From Mantamonas sphyraenae (taxonomy: Eukaryota > CRuMs > Mantamonadidae): a stretch of 64,000 bases of DNA. Location of the stretch: positions 186,001-250,000 of the forward strand of contig JAPMXV010000005.1 in NCBI GenBank assembly GCA_026936335.1. The letters run 5' to 3'. The position numbers were made by a program, and so were the translations under genes. Under the pieces are notes generated by a model that was given only the letters and a program-made list of their open reading frames with translations, did no database searches and was not told the DNA's origin. Below are positions 41,101 to 49,536 of this stretch, one piece after another (the first letter of the stretch is position 1; each line of letters begins with the position of its first letter).

Positions 41101-41298
41101 ATACTCCAGACTGCCCTTGTTCAATTGCTGGAGCAGCAGGCGAGCAAACTGGTCTCGATCTCGCGTCCACGAGCGCGGGCCGTTGCCCACCAGCTGCAAC
41201 TTTTCCAGCCAGGCCTTGACACGGATGCGTTCCTGTTTACTCAGTGTCTCCTTGGCCTCATCGATCTCCTGAGCCAACGATGCAAAGTCTCGCTGCAT
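38128..41298 (-). CDS. CEP112-like coiled-coil protein with N-terminal DUF4485 domain
   Basis: Two exons, 40834-41298 and 38128-40578; 971 residues. Residues 1-95 fit the DUF4485 pattern of CEP112: DFASLAQEIDEAKE, then RIRVKAWLEKL, then the RDQFARLLLQQLNKGSLEYPF and GPLPKFPKHL signature. A Gln-rich linker follows, then about 600 residues of nearly continuous coiled coil. Relatives sit at centrosomes or ciliary basal bodies, which fits a flagellate. The intron (40579-40833; GTGAGT donor, CACACAG acceptor) is 255 nt and has no in-frame stop, but its translation is Cys/Arg-rich and unlike the flanks, so it should be spliced. A possible extra first exon starting at 41392 (ATSPFISHEQLDEEMKK-like, with ATG) would need one more A in the run at 41346-41350 and would overlap the start of the divergent carrier gene. 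Confidence 0.82.
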   Translation of the reverse strand: MQRDFASLAQEIDEAKETLSKQERIRVKAWLEKLQLVGNGPRSWTRDRDQFARLLLQQLNKGSLEYPFNKRPASGPLPKFPKHLGIFLADKGPQGGSSARAKQDADKSANLESTTVFAGSSALVNTSTTSHGSSVSASERAQAPRSTMTSTEREQVSIFCPVPKRGSFWRQSPSAHARRSRCSHASPMMCLCACGRAAECRGSGVCVRCRRRRGWGEGGFDRGDKGESSDKDERRRTHTQRQVALDQSTSSTQGQGQSKPMRVSYTGMLKQQQQQHQQHRNNNGTSAPKAPTLSAGSMTPKEAQYKEAERRIGVNTTPGGVDGGGAGEFKRGGVQQQQHHQQHQQQTTQGRNQTQVLSNVYHQLQYLEEHCEELQQELEAEHALHLDDMESASQTILSQQQIIESMRGELASLRRSADVNQGVSAQLENQSREYQASLEEQAEELSNELAAMHQHNRLWQQQYVDASREAESLRRQLQKEQERAAAAHMASASNDDVALQLQEQCQSLTAQLEESLGAEKQLQRQVRECKETMEAQAAELENTRAELKEALVVWSLVDEGKTAINTESKMRAEAERRLRESIAEQDALVQQLQEAKEVIDEQTRALEEMKSKEEEEEGEWEDVQQWTQMLQAENRELLAQQRALEKQLEKDTAETHTLLTRAEETIEKQAVRLQGLEAEVKAARKRQGRVGQLEAQLAACEEQRVQAMKALQTQQAVVDKMDGQFEDIRRSQDSVIASWQSKYQEDMGWYEAKLEEMQAANTALVTQVDELKQGLVKSEEARKRAETRAQQVDTRMQGLLSEHASELQSAANTVMTQKASLEANETRMGELQGDLSAARRRISELEQSMNARDARVVDLEEKIGRLGDKVDARNARCAELEGALAAMRESKTGVEEALASVKAKHEARVRELQEAHVQELEQTMEMIALQAARMESFEAQLEKVRAENESERERSKRLAKAALKDSEQGHRTEVNRLQSELHALQMKYAQDRNEFEAQHEKEVGRLRGQISEQQHVIHGLEKELGNTASADAAFLDYLKTFQRESGVDRSDSSLPI

Positions 41299-41371
41299 CT
41301 GTGTGTGTGTGTGTGTGTGTTTGGCGGCGCTGGGGCTGGCACATCTTTTTCATCTCCTCGTCCAATTGTTC

Positions 41372-43024
41372 ATGCGAAATGAAAGGGGACATGCGTGGTG
41401 GCATCGTCCCACACACCTGTCTCCTCTCCTTCTCCTTCACCTCTACGGCTTCTTCATCGATTTCAAGCCCAGCGAGGCGTTCCTGACTCGATTCCTGACA
41501 CTGGACAAGGGCTTCGCTCACCACACCGTGGACTATGCCATCTACCCCGTTTGGACCTATGCCTACCTTGTCTTTCTCATACTCTATGCCTTCATTTATT
41601 GTGAGTGATTCTCCTCCTCCTCCGTAGTGTGCACTGCCGGGACACTAACCGGGTTTCCCTCGCTTCTTCCCTCAGATTTCCTCCGACGCCGCTGCCTGAA
41701 ACCACTGATTGTGGTTGGGTCTGTGGGTCGACTCCTTACACGCCTGCTTCTTCTCGAGTCCGACTCGTTGTTGGGTATGCAGTGCATGCAGGCTGCATTT
41801 GGCCTGGCCTCTGCCTCCGAAACGGTGTTTTACACCTACGTGTACTTCCTTGTGCAACGCAAGGACTACCAATTGCGTGTATGTGTGTCCCTTTTCAACC
41901 CCCCCCCCCCCCAATCTCCCCCCGTCACTCGTGCGCGCGCCCTCTCTTTATTGCTCCAAGTACACACTCCTGACACAAGGCCACCACAGACGGGCACTCT
42001 GCGAGCCTCGGTGCTCGTGGCCCATGTGTGTTCCGCCCTGCTGGGACAGATATTGTTTAGTGCCGAGGTGGCATCGTTGCGTGCACTGTTTTGGGTGTCT
42101 GCTTTCAGCGTGGGGGTGGCCATGTGTGTGGCTGTGTTGCTGCCAGCGTTGCACGACACACACGGCCACCCGCAGCAGGAGCAGCACCCTGGCAACGAAG
42201 CACGACAACCACACCGTGAGCATCAAGGATACGCACCCATGCAATCGTCGTCCCAACACCAACCTCTGCTCATGGAACAGGACAGTGCCAGCAGCAAGGA
42301 GGAGGAGCAGCAGCTGGAGGTGGGCAATCCTGTCGCCCCACCGTCCGTGTGGCAACGTGTGTGTCTCTTTCTGGCCAACATATATCGTCCAGGACCAGAT
42401 GCACCCGCGCACACACGCGGATCAATGCTCTACTGGCTTGTGTGGGCTCTTGCAGCGCTTGCGGTGAACAACCTCGTGCTGAACTACCAATTCTCCCTCT
42501 TTCGCAACATCCACGCTTACACCGCCGGAAATGTGCACAGTGCAGATGATGGATATGTCATGGTGGCTGCACGTGGTGCTGCTGTCCTTGGGGCTGCCTT
42601 GGCATCCCGCTGGTCCTTTGTGGCTGCCCATGTGCCTTCCTACACACGCAGTCTGTGGCTCCACCCTGTGCTGGTGCTTCTCATGGCTCTCCTCCTCCTT
42701 ATCATGAGTGTCAGTGTCGATCTGATGCCAGCCTACGCTGCCTATGCTGCCTTTGAGTCCCTCCTGGCCTTTGTCAACACCTGTGCCAAGGCATCCTTTG
42801 CTCTCATGGTCTCTCCCGATGCCAATGTGCTGTTGTATGCGTGCAACACCCTCGTGGCCCTCGTCATACAGACTCTCATCCAGGCTGCCGCCGATGCCGC
42901 CTTGCTCACCATTCGCCACCAGTTCCAGCTCTTTGCTGCCCTCCTCACTCTCTCTGGGTTCGCCATGCTCCTTCGAAGGTCCTTCCTGTCCACCGCCCAC
43001 CCTCCCATCCACGCTGCCGTGTGA
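41372..43024 (+). CDS. SLC19-family folate/thiamine-type carrier
   Basis: A plasma-membrane carrier of the reduced folate/thiamine (SLC19) family, part of the major facilitator superfamily. Three exons: 41372-41600, 41676-41878 and 41990-43024, in phase; 488 residues. The diagnostic N-terminus is present: LYGFFIDFKPSEAFLTRFL, then YPVWTYAYLVFLILYAF (animal members read YGFFKEFRPSEPFLT and YPVWTYSYL). A second match is GLASASETVFYTYVYFLV. About twelve hydrophobic helices are visible with a long hydrophilic Gln/Glu loop between helices 6 and 7 (about residues 200-265). The substrate (folate, thiamine or another vitamin) cannot be read from the sequence. The ATG at 41372 is the only in-frame choice but lies just 73 bp from the divergent coiled-coil gene, so the exact start is uncertain. 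Confidence 0.88.
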
Positions 43025-43115
43025 TCTGCCCAATGAAGATGGGCCAATCCCTTCCGAAAATGGAAAAAGTTCGCACGTGTCGCCCCAAACTTTTTCCTTT
43101 TTTTTGCTCTGCTCC

Positions 43116-46100
43116 ATGGACAGTCCCACTCCATCTGTGCCGTCACGACGACGGTCTGCACCCGTGTTGGGTGCCAATATGGAGGAGCTGCTGGGCAATC
43201 CCAACGCAGCCGAGCAGTTTGGCCAGGCTCGTCAGACGTTGCCGGCGCGATACGCGGCGACGAATACGCCACGGGCATCCACTTTGTCGACCGCAGCAAC
43301 AGGGGCAGGCGGACCCGCACGAGGCAACACTGCACGCGGGAAGCGTGGCAATCTCCTTGTGGATCTCGACTACTTTATTCCAGCCCATTTGTTGCGTCGA
43401 CGTTCTTCCAGCAGCAACGCTGCCGGCGCCGGCGCCGAGACTTCGAGCCCACCGGCAGCCACGGCCTTGGACGACCGCGTACGACGGATTGCCACGGACG
43501 AGCGCACCCCTGTGCGTTTGCTTGTCTTTCTGGCCCTGTTGTCGGCGCCATTGGCATGGATGCAATCTGTATTGGTGACTGTGGCCCACAGTGGCGCCAC
43601 TTCCCGCGGTTGGACGGTAGCCCCGCTGTATTTGCTCCCGGCAATCTTCCTGCTGGTGCCCTTCCTCGTGCGACGCATCCCGGCACCCAAGTCATCGGCT
43701 CACCACGGGTCCAGTGGCACACGACGAGCCAGCAACCCGCTTGAGACACCGCTGGTGGTGTATCTGGCCACGCTGTCGCTTCATTCGTGGCTTGCCTCGT
43801 GGCATCTTGCGGCGGACGGACAGTTGCAGGCGGCCCTGCACCTTCCACACTACTATCTGCCTGTGTTGGCATCGTGGATGCATGGCCCAAAGGCAGCATG
43901 GTCAGCATCGGTGGTATTGGCGATGCAAGTGAGTCACATCAGCTGGAGCTGGGTGGGCGAGGTGAGCGAAGCCGGGGGCGTGGCGTTGTGGACGCTGCAA
44001 CTCCTGTGTATGCTGGTGTACCTTCCCCTGGTGTTTCTGCTCATGGTCATCATGACGGCAAAGCACAGTCTGTGGGTGTCGCATCGTGTGGAGGCAGTGA
44101 CAGAGGCGTTGAAGTACTACCGGCACTGGGTGCGTGAGAAGGAACTGGCGGAACGGAACAACAAGCACCGCCTGGAGTTTCTGAACCAATTCAAGGCGGA
44201 CGTGGCACCCACACTGCAACAAGTGGTGTCCACATGCACCCAATTGCAACAGACGGCCCTTGCCCAGAGGCAACCCGGATGGTTGCGTGACTCATTGCTG
44301 GCCAGCAACCAGGTGTTTGACGTCGTCTCCCAGGTGCTCCTGTTTGCCGACATTGAAAGTGTCCAGAGTGTCACCGTGCTCTCACAGGACTTTGACTTGC
44401 ATGCGCTGGTCAACTCGGCCGTTGCCCTGTGCTACCCTGCCGCCCTGGAACGCGGTGTCGAGGTGGCTGCCCTGCTGCCCTCCAGTCTGCCCCACTACGT
44501 GGTGGGCGACCCCGTGGTCCTTCGTCAGGTGCTCAGCATCCTGGTTCACAACGCCATCGCCCACTCCACAGACAAGGGTGAGGTCATGGTGTTGGCCGAG
44601 GTGCGCGAGGAGCGCGAAGGCACCTTTGATCTCTCCCTGCAGGTCCAGGACACAGGCGATGTCATGGACGCCTCCCTGCTGGCCAACATCCTGCAGGGCA
44701 AGACGTTGCAACCCACAGACAGGCGTGCGTTGGGCGTGTGGTGCTGTCAGCGCTACCTGCAGGCTGTGGGTGGCACCCTGCGAGGCAACTCCCAGCTGGG
44801 CAAGGGCACCGTGTTTGAGATTGTGTTGCAATTGGGCAAGCAACAGCCCGAGTGCATGCGTGATCCGTCCATGTACATCCACAATGTCAGGGACAAACGA
44901 GCCCTGGTGGTGGCCAGCAAGTACAGCTCCATGCTGTGTCTTCAGTATCGTCTCCTCGACGCTGGCCTCCATGTCGACGTCCTCCAATACTCCCCCGAGG
45001 CCCTGGAGAAGCTCCAGTTGGCCCTCAAGCAGCCACGCGACTCCCCGTGGTACGAAGTGGTCATTCTCGAACACTCGCCCGCACACACCGAGTACGTGGA
45101 CACCATTGTCGAATGGTTGCATCCGGACAAGCAACCAAACATCCATCTCGTGTTTCTGCGCCATCCCCATCGTATGGATCCGTCGCAACACAGTCCACAG
45201 CACGGCGGAGGCGCCGATGAGGTGCCCTCCCCCAACGGAGGCCAGGGACCCCATTTCCTCTTCAAGCCCGTGACGTACCAAAAGGTGGAATACCTGCTGG
45301 CCACCATCTTCAACCCCAACACCTCGTGGATGACCCTGGCATGGAGCGAGGACATCGACGTTGCCATGGCCATGCCACGCGGTGTGGGCCATCGAAGGCG
45401 TCCCTCCTCCTCCTCCACTGACGAGGACATGGTGGGCTTTCGCACCGTGGGCATGGCTGGCGCTGCCTCTGGTGGCGTATCCTCCTCCTCGTCCTCCTCA
45501 TCGGGTGGGCTGGGAGGTGCCAAATTGTTGGGATACGGTGGCGGATCATCGTCGTCGTCGTCGTCGTCGTCGTCCTCAAACAGCATGAACCCAACCACAA
45601 TGGACGGCCGACCTGCGGGACCAGAGGTTGTGTCGAGCATGGGATCTCTGCTGCAGGAGACAATGAGCCAGGATGTGGTGGCAGAGGGCAACAGCAACAA
45701 GAAGCGTGGTGCAGGTGGCAAGGCCTCCTCCTCCAGCAGTGTCCCTCACACGGAGGATGGAGGCGATGGAGGAGCCGGTGCGGGACTGCTGTCGGACAGC
45801 AGTGACAGTGGAAGCGACGGAGTGTGGACGAGTGTGCGTTCTGGACGTGGAGGGAAGCAGAGCAACATTGGCAAGCAACAGGGAGACAAGAGCAAGGCAG
45901 CAGGAGGGGGAGGAGGAGGAGGAGAGGAGGGAGGCAACCATCGGAAGGGAAGTAGCAACAACAGCAGCAGCAGCAGCAGCAGCCATCATCGGGAGAGCAT
46001 GCCTGTGTTGATTGTGGAGGATGAGCCTGGGAACGCACGGGTGTTGGAGAGCCAACTGAAGCATCTGGGAGTGACGGACATCACCACGGTGTCGACGGGA

Positions 46101-49100
46101 GTGCAGTGTGTCAACACGGTGCAGCAGCGACAGTTTGGTCTGGTGTTTATGGACGTGCAGTTGCCCGAGATGGACGGGTTGGAAGCCACCAAGGTGATTC
46201 GACAGCTGCACCAAACCAAGGAGGACGAGCAGCGACGACAGTACCAGCAGGACAACAAGGGGGACACTCGCAAGGGAGGTCGACGTGGAGGGAACAAGAA
46301 CAGGGCTCGCAAGCAGGTGACCTCACACATGGCCAGCATCGTGGGTGTGAGTGCACACGTGTTGCCCGGTGACCGCGAGGTGGCCCTGTCTGTTGGCATG
46401 GATGAGATGCTTGCCAAACCCGTGGGATTGGCCACCCTGCATCTGGCTCTCCGTCGCTTCCTGCCGGGATACCAGCAAAAGGTGTCGTTGAGCGACTGGC
46501 AGTACACCAAACGCCAAAACACACTGCTGGAGGCACGTCTCAAGCGACAGAACATGCAGCTGAGTACCCTCACCGCACGTTCGGTCACGCGTGACATCAG
46601 CAGCAAGCGCGGTGGCGATTTGGCTGTGCATGCCCTTGGCAGCACCTTTCGTGTGCGCAGCGTGGCTCAGCAAGGTGACATCCACGAGGAAGCCGATGAG
46701 AACAGCAGCAGCAGTAGCAGCAGTAGCAGTAGCAGTTCATCCTCGGCAGCTGAGGTGATGCAGTCGCGTGCTCATCTGTATCCGCATCGACACAATGTGC
46801 ACCCGAACCAGGCGGTGAGTGTAACGGACGGAAAGGATGCGTCTCACTGGTCGCCATCCATGCGTAGCTCGGCCATGATTGTGTATGAAACGCCGGCGGA
46901 GCAGCGGCGTCGCTGGCTGAATGCCATCTTTAGCAAGAATCAGGCGGCCAAATCGGGAGTGGATGCAGAGCGTGTGCACCAGGCACGCCGGTTGAGGATG
47001 AACAACTTTCTGCAGTACACGCGACGATGGAGTCGCAGCAGCGGCAGTGGGGACGGCGAAGCGTTGGATGGTGACGAGGAGGAAGAGGGAGAGGAAGAGG
47101 ACGAAGAGGACGAGGATGAGCAACAGGAACAGGTGGCGTCGTCGTCATCCAAGGGCAAGAAGACAAGAAAGACAAAGAAGGGCAAGAAGAGCAAGGGTGG
47201 CAAAGGCAAGGGCAAGGGCAAGGGCAAAGGCAAAGGAGGAGTTGGAGGAGGAGCAACCGGGGGAGCAGGCAGTGGCAACCAAACAACAGCAAGCGAAGAG
47301 GACACGATGGCACTGGATGCATTGTTGCCCAAGACATGGACCCATGGTCAGGGAGCAGGTGGACGATGCCGTGACGCAATGCGCACCCTTGCCGGATTGG
47401 CATTGGTGGGTATTGTGCTTTCGCTGCTGCGTGTGTGTGTGGAGTGTGTCTGGGGCGATGTGTCGTCATCCCCATCGTCGTCGTCCATGTCCATGGCATC
47501 GTGTATGGCGTCCCAATGGCAGTGGATCGTGGTCTCGGTGGCCCCCGTGTTGGGTGCCCTGACTCTGGGCGACAAACTCAAGGTGGCAGGCATGACGGCA
47601 GGTGCACGTGTGGATGTCCAACGCCTGCTTTTCGCCGCCTGTGTGGTGTTGCAATGGCAAACTGTCATGCAACACTGGGTGCACCCGTCCAGCGTGTGGA
47701 CCGTAACCCACTTTTGCATGTGTGCCCAAACCATGGTCAGCGTGCTGCTCGTCAACCGACTGCACCTTGCCATGCTGGGCAACCTCGCTGCCGCCCTGGC
47801 TCTGCACATGCGTGCCCTGATCATGCTCAGTGGCAGTGTGGCTGTTGTCGGTGGTGATGGTGGTGGTGTCGACAGTGGGGTCAATGATGGGAGCATGCCA
47901 GTGGCTGTGGTGGGATATGTGTCAACGGCGTGGGTGTTGTCGTTGTTGCTCGTGGGCAGTCTCACGGTGTTGGCCCACCTGCTCAACGACTATCTCCATG
48001 GCCAGCCTCGTCTGACCACCGATGCGCAGCGTGAGGTGACCCAGTTGCAAAGGGACATCCGTGAGCTGCGTGCCCAGGGCAGTGGGGCCACCTTTGCCAA
48101 GTATCAGTTCTTTACACGTTCGAACCACGACTTCCGCGCCGCCATGAACGTGCTCCTGGGCGTGGCCGAACTCATCCGCGAGTCGGAGGAGAACAAGAAG
48201 CTGAGTGAGGAGGAGGACTATGTGTTGAGTGGCATGGAGCTTGCAGGTGCCAACCTGTTGGCCCAGGTGGACAAGATGCTGGAGTTTAGCCGTGTGGATT
48301 CAGGCACCCTCACCTTTGCCGACCAAGACTTCAATGTGCGCCAGGTGGCCGAGGGAGTCAACAAGCTGGTCTCCTTTATGGCGGGTCGCAAGGGCACCCA
48401 GTTGATTGTGCTTGTCGAGTCGCATGTGCCGATGGTGGTGCGTGGCGATGCCCCGCGTCTCCACCAAATCCTCCTCAATGTCCTTGGGTTCTGTGTCAGT
48501 GGCACCAGCGATGGTGAGATTGTCATGCGCATCACCAGCAACGTCACAGGCCGTCGTTCCATCGATCTCAACATCGATGTCTCGGACAGTGGTGTCCTGA
48601 TGAGCAGGGAGGAGCAATCCAATCTGCATTACGGGACCCTGTTTGGGGCCGACGACATGATGAAGACCTCATCTTCGTCGGGTGGTGCATCTGGAAACAA
48701 CAAGTACAAGAACAGCAACAGCAGCAGTGCCACAAACTCGGGTGCCACGTCGCCAGGGACGCCAGGGACGCCAGGGTCGCCGGGTGGGCGTTCATCAAAG
48801 AGCACACGCGATGCAGCTGCGTTGGGATTGGCCATTGCCAAGCAGCTGGTGGACATGCTGGGTGGCATGATGGAGGTGGAACACAGTGGCAAGGAGAACC
48901 GATACCATCTGGAGCTGCCGATGAAGCAATCGCGTCTGAGCAAGCTGGGCAGTGTGGGCACCCTCACGGTGGACCAGAGCACCCTGGACACGTGGCGAGG
49001 CATGCGTGTGCTGTGCGTGTTGCCATCCAGCAATCAGTTTGCGCTTGTGCGTTTGCATCTGCAGACCATCGGCATGGAGGCTGTGCACGCAAGCAGTGCG

Positions 49101-49457
49101 GTCGAGGGCATCCACACCCTGGAGCAGGGGTTGGAACACTACCACGTCGTGCTGGTGGACATGCAGTTGCCGCAAAGCGACGCCGCACGCGTTGTGAAAC
49201 AGGTCAATGTGCTTGTGCAGCGTCAGCAGCGTTCCCAGCAAGAACAGAGCAGTGGTGCAGATGGCGAGCAAACGGCAATTGTGCAGGATGCCACCAGCGT
49301 GGGCACACGGCTGGCTTTGCTCACCACACCGGGCCAATCCAACCGGCTGCGCAGCATCCCCACGCCGCAGGTCCATTTTGGCTACCTCAGCAAACCCGTC
49401 ACGCTCAGCAACGTGCAACGCCTTATGCAACTGCTGTGTCCCAATTTGGCAAAGTGA
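43116..49457 (+). CDS. Double hybrid histidine kinase with two membrane-kinase-receiver modules
   Basis: A 2113-residue single-exon gene; the ATG at 43116 (MDSPTPSVPSRRR) follows a T-rich leader. Module 1: several membrane helices (about 130-320); HisKA-like helix FLNQFKADVAPTL where the phospho-acceptor position is Ala361; an ATPase domain with N-box Asn479, DTG and GKGTVFEI; and a degenerate receiver (about 590-730). A Ser-rich linker leads to an intact receiver (about 963-1120: VEDE acidic pair, Asp1013 in FMDVQLPEMDG, AKPVG Lys). Module 2: a second membrane block (about 1420-1625); HisKA with His1671 (SNHDFRAAM); an ATPase domain with Phe1792 at the N-box Asn position but DSG and LGLAI retained; and a C-terminal receiver with Asp in VDMQLP and a SKPV Lys, but no N-terminal acidic pair. 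Poly-Ser, Lys/Gly and Glu tracts separate the parts. Role: membrane sensor phosphorelay; signal unknown. Confidence 0.9.
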   Translation: MDSPTPSVPSRRRSAPVLGANMEELLGNPNAAEQFGQARQTLPARYAATNTPRASTLSTAATGAGGPARGNTARGKRGNLLVDLDYFIPAHLLRRRSSSSNAAGAGAETSSPPAATALDDRVRRIATDERTPVRLLVFLALLSAPLAWMQSVLVTVAHSGATSRGWTVAPLYLLPAIFLLVPFLVRRIPAPKSSAHHGSSGTRRASNPLETPLVVYLATLSLHSWLASWHLAADGQLQAALHLPHYYLPVLASWMHGPKAAWSASVVLAMQVSHISWSWVGEVSEAGGVALWTLQLLCMLVYLPLVFLLMVIMTAKHSLWVSHRVEAVTEALKYYRHWVREKELAERNNKHRLEFLNQFKADVAPTLQQVVSTCTQLQQTALAQRQPGWLRDSLLASNQVFDVVSQVLLFADIESVQSVTVLSQDFDLHALVNSAVALCYPAALERGVEVAALLPSSLPHYVVGDPVVLRQVLSILVHNAIAHSTDKGEVMVLAEVREEREGTFDLSLQVQDTGDVMDASLLANILQGKTLQPTDRRALGVWCCQRYLQAVGGTLRGNSQLGKGTVFEIVLQLGKQQPECMRDPSMYIHNVRDKRALVVASKYSSMLCLQYRLLDAGLHVDVLQYSPEALEKLQLALKQPRDSPWYEVVILEHSPAHTEYVDTIVEWLHPDKQPNIHLVFLRHPHRMDPSQHSPQHGGGADEVPSPNGGQGPHFLFKPVTYQKVEYLLATIFNPNTSWMTLAWSEDIDVAMAMPRGVGHRRRPSSSSTDEDMVGFRTVGMAGAASGGVSSSSSSSSGGLGGAKLLGYGGGSSSSSSSSSSSNSMNPTTMDGRPAGPEVVSSMGSLLQETMSQDVVAEGNSNKKRGAGGKASSSSSVPHTEDGGDGGAGAGLLSDSSDSGSDGVWTSVRSGRGGKQSNIGKQQGDKSKAAGGGGGGGEEGGNHRKGSSNNSSSSSSSHHRESMPVLIVEDEPGNARVLESQLKHLGVTDITTVSTGVQCVNTVQQRQFGLVFMDVQLPEMDGLEATKVIRQLHQTKEDEQRRQYQQDNKGDTRKGGRRGGNKNRARKQVTSHMASIVGVSAHVLPGDREVALSVGMDEMLAKPVGLATLHLALRRFLPGYQQKVSLSDWQYTKRQNTLLEARLKRQNMQLSTLTARSVTRDISSKRGGDLAVHALGSTFRVRSVAQQGDIHEEADENSSSSSSSSSSSSSSAAEVMQSRAHLYPHRHNVHPNQAVSVTDGKDASHWSPSMRSSAMIVYETPAEQRRRWLNAIFSKNQAAKSGVDAERVHQARRLRMNNFLQYTRRWSRSSGSGDGEALDGDEEEEGEEEDEEDEDEQQEQVASSSSKGKKTRKTKKGKKSKGGKGKGKGKGKGKGGVGGGATGGAGSGNQTTASEEDTMALDALLPKTWTHGQGAGGRCRDAMRTLAGLALVGIVLSLLRVCVECVWGDVSSSPSSSSMSMASCMASQWQWIVVSVAPVLGALTLGDKLKVAGMTAGARVDVQRLLFAACVVLQWQTVMQHWVHPSSVWTVTHFCMCAQTMVSVLLVNRLHLAMLGNLAAALALHMRALIMLSGSVAVVGGDGGGVDSGVNDGSMPVAVVGYVSTAWVLSLLLVGSLTVLAHLLNDYLHGQPRLTTDAQREVTQLQRDIRELRAQGSGATFAKYQFFTRSNHDFRAAMNVLLGVAELIRESEENKKLSEEEDYVLSGMELAGANLLAQVDKMLEFSRVDSGTLTFADQDFNVRQVAEGVNKLVSFMAGRKGTQLIVLVESHVPMVVRGDAPRLHQILLNVLGFCVSGTSDGEIVMRITSNVTGRRSIDLNIDVSDSGVLMSREEQSNLHYGTLFGADDMMKTSSSSGGASGNNKYKNSNSSSATNSGATSPGTPGTPGSPGGRSSKSTRDAAALGLAIAKQLVDMLGGMMEVEHSGKENRYHLELPMKQSRLSKLGSVGTLTVDQSTLDTWRGMRVLCVLPSSNQFALVRLHLQTIGMEAVHASSAVEGIHTLEQGLEHYHVVLVDMQLPQSDAARVVKQVNVLVQRQQRSQQEQSSGADGEQTAIVQDATSVGTRLALLTTPGQSNRLRSIPTPQVHFGYLSKPVTLSNVQRLMQLLCPNLAK

Positions 49458-49512
49458 GGCGAAGAAAAGAGAGCGGGAGATGCAAATGCACAACGTGTTC
49501 ATTGTCTTTGTG

Positions 49513-49533
49513 GCGTGTGTGTGTGTGTGTGTG
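49513..49533. repeat. (GT)n microsatellite
   Basis: Pure GT repeat in the 79-bp gap between the convergent histidine kinase and WNK stops. Confidence 0.8.
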
Positions 49534-49536
49534 CGC

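Noticed and set aside
45540-47250. Poly-Ser and Lys/Gly tracts in the histidine kinase as possible frame errors
   Set aside because: The reading frame remains open and domains on both sides are in the same frame, so they are ordinary codon-repeat linkers.
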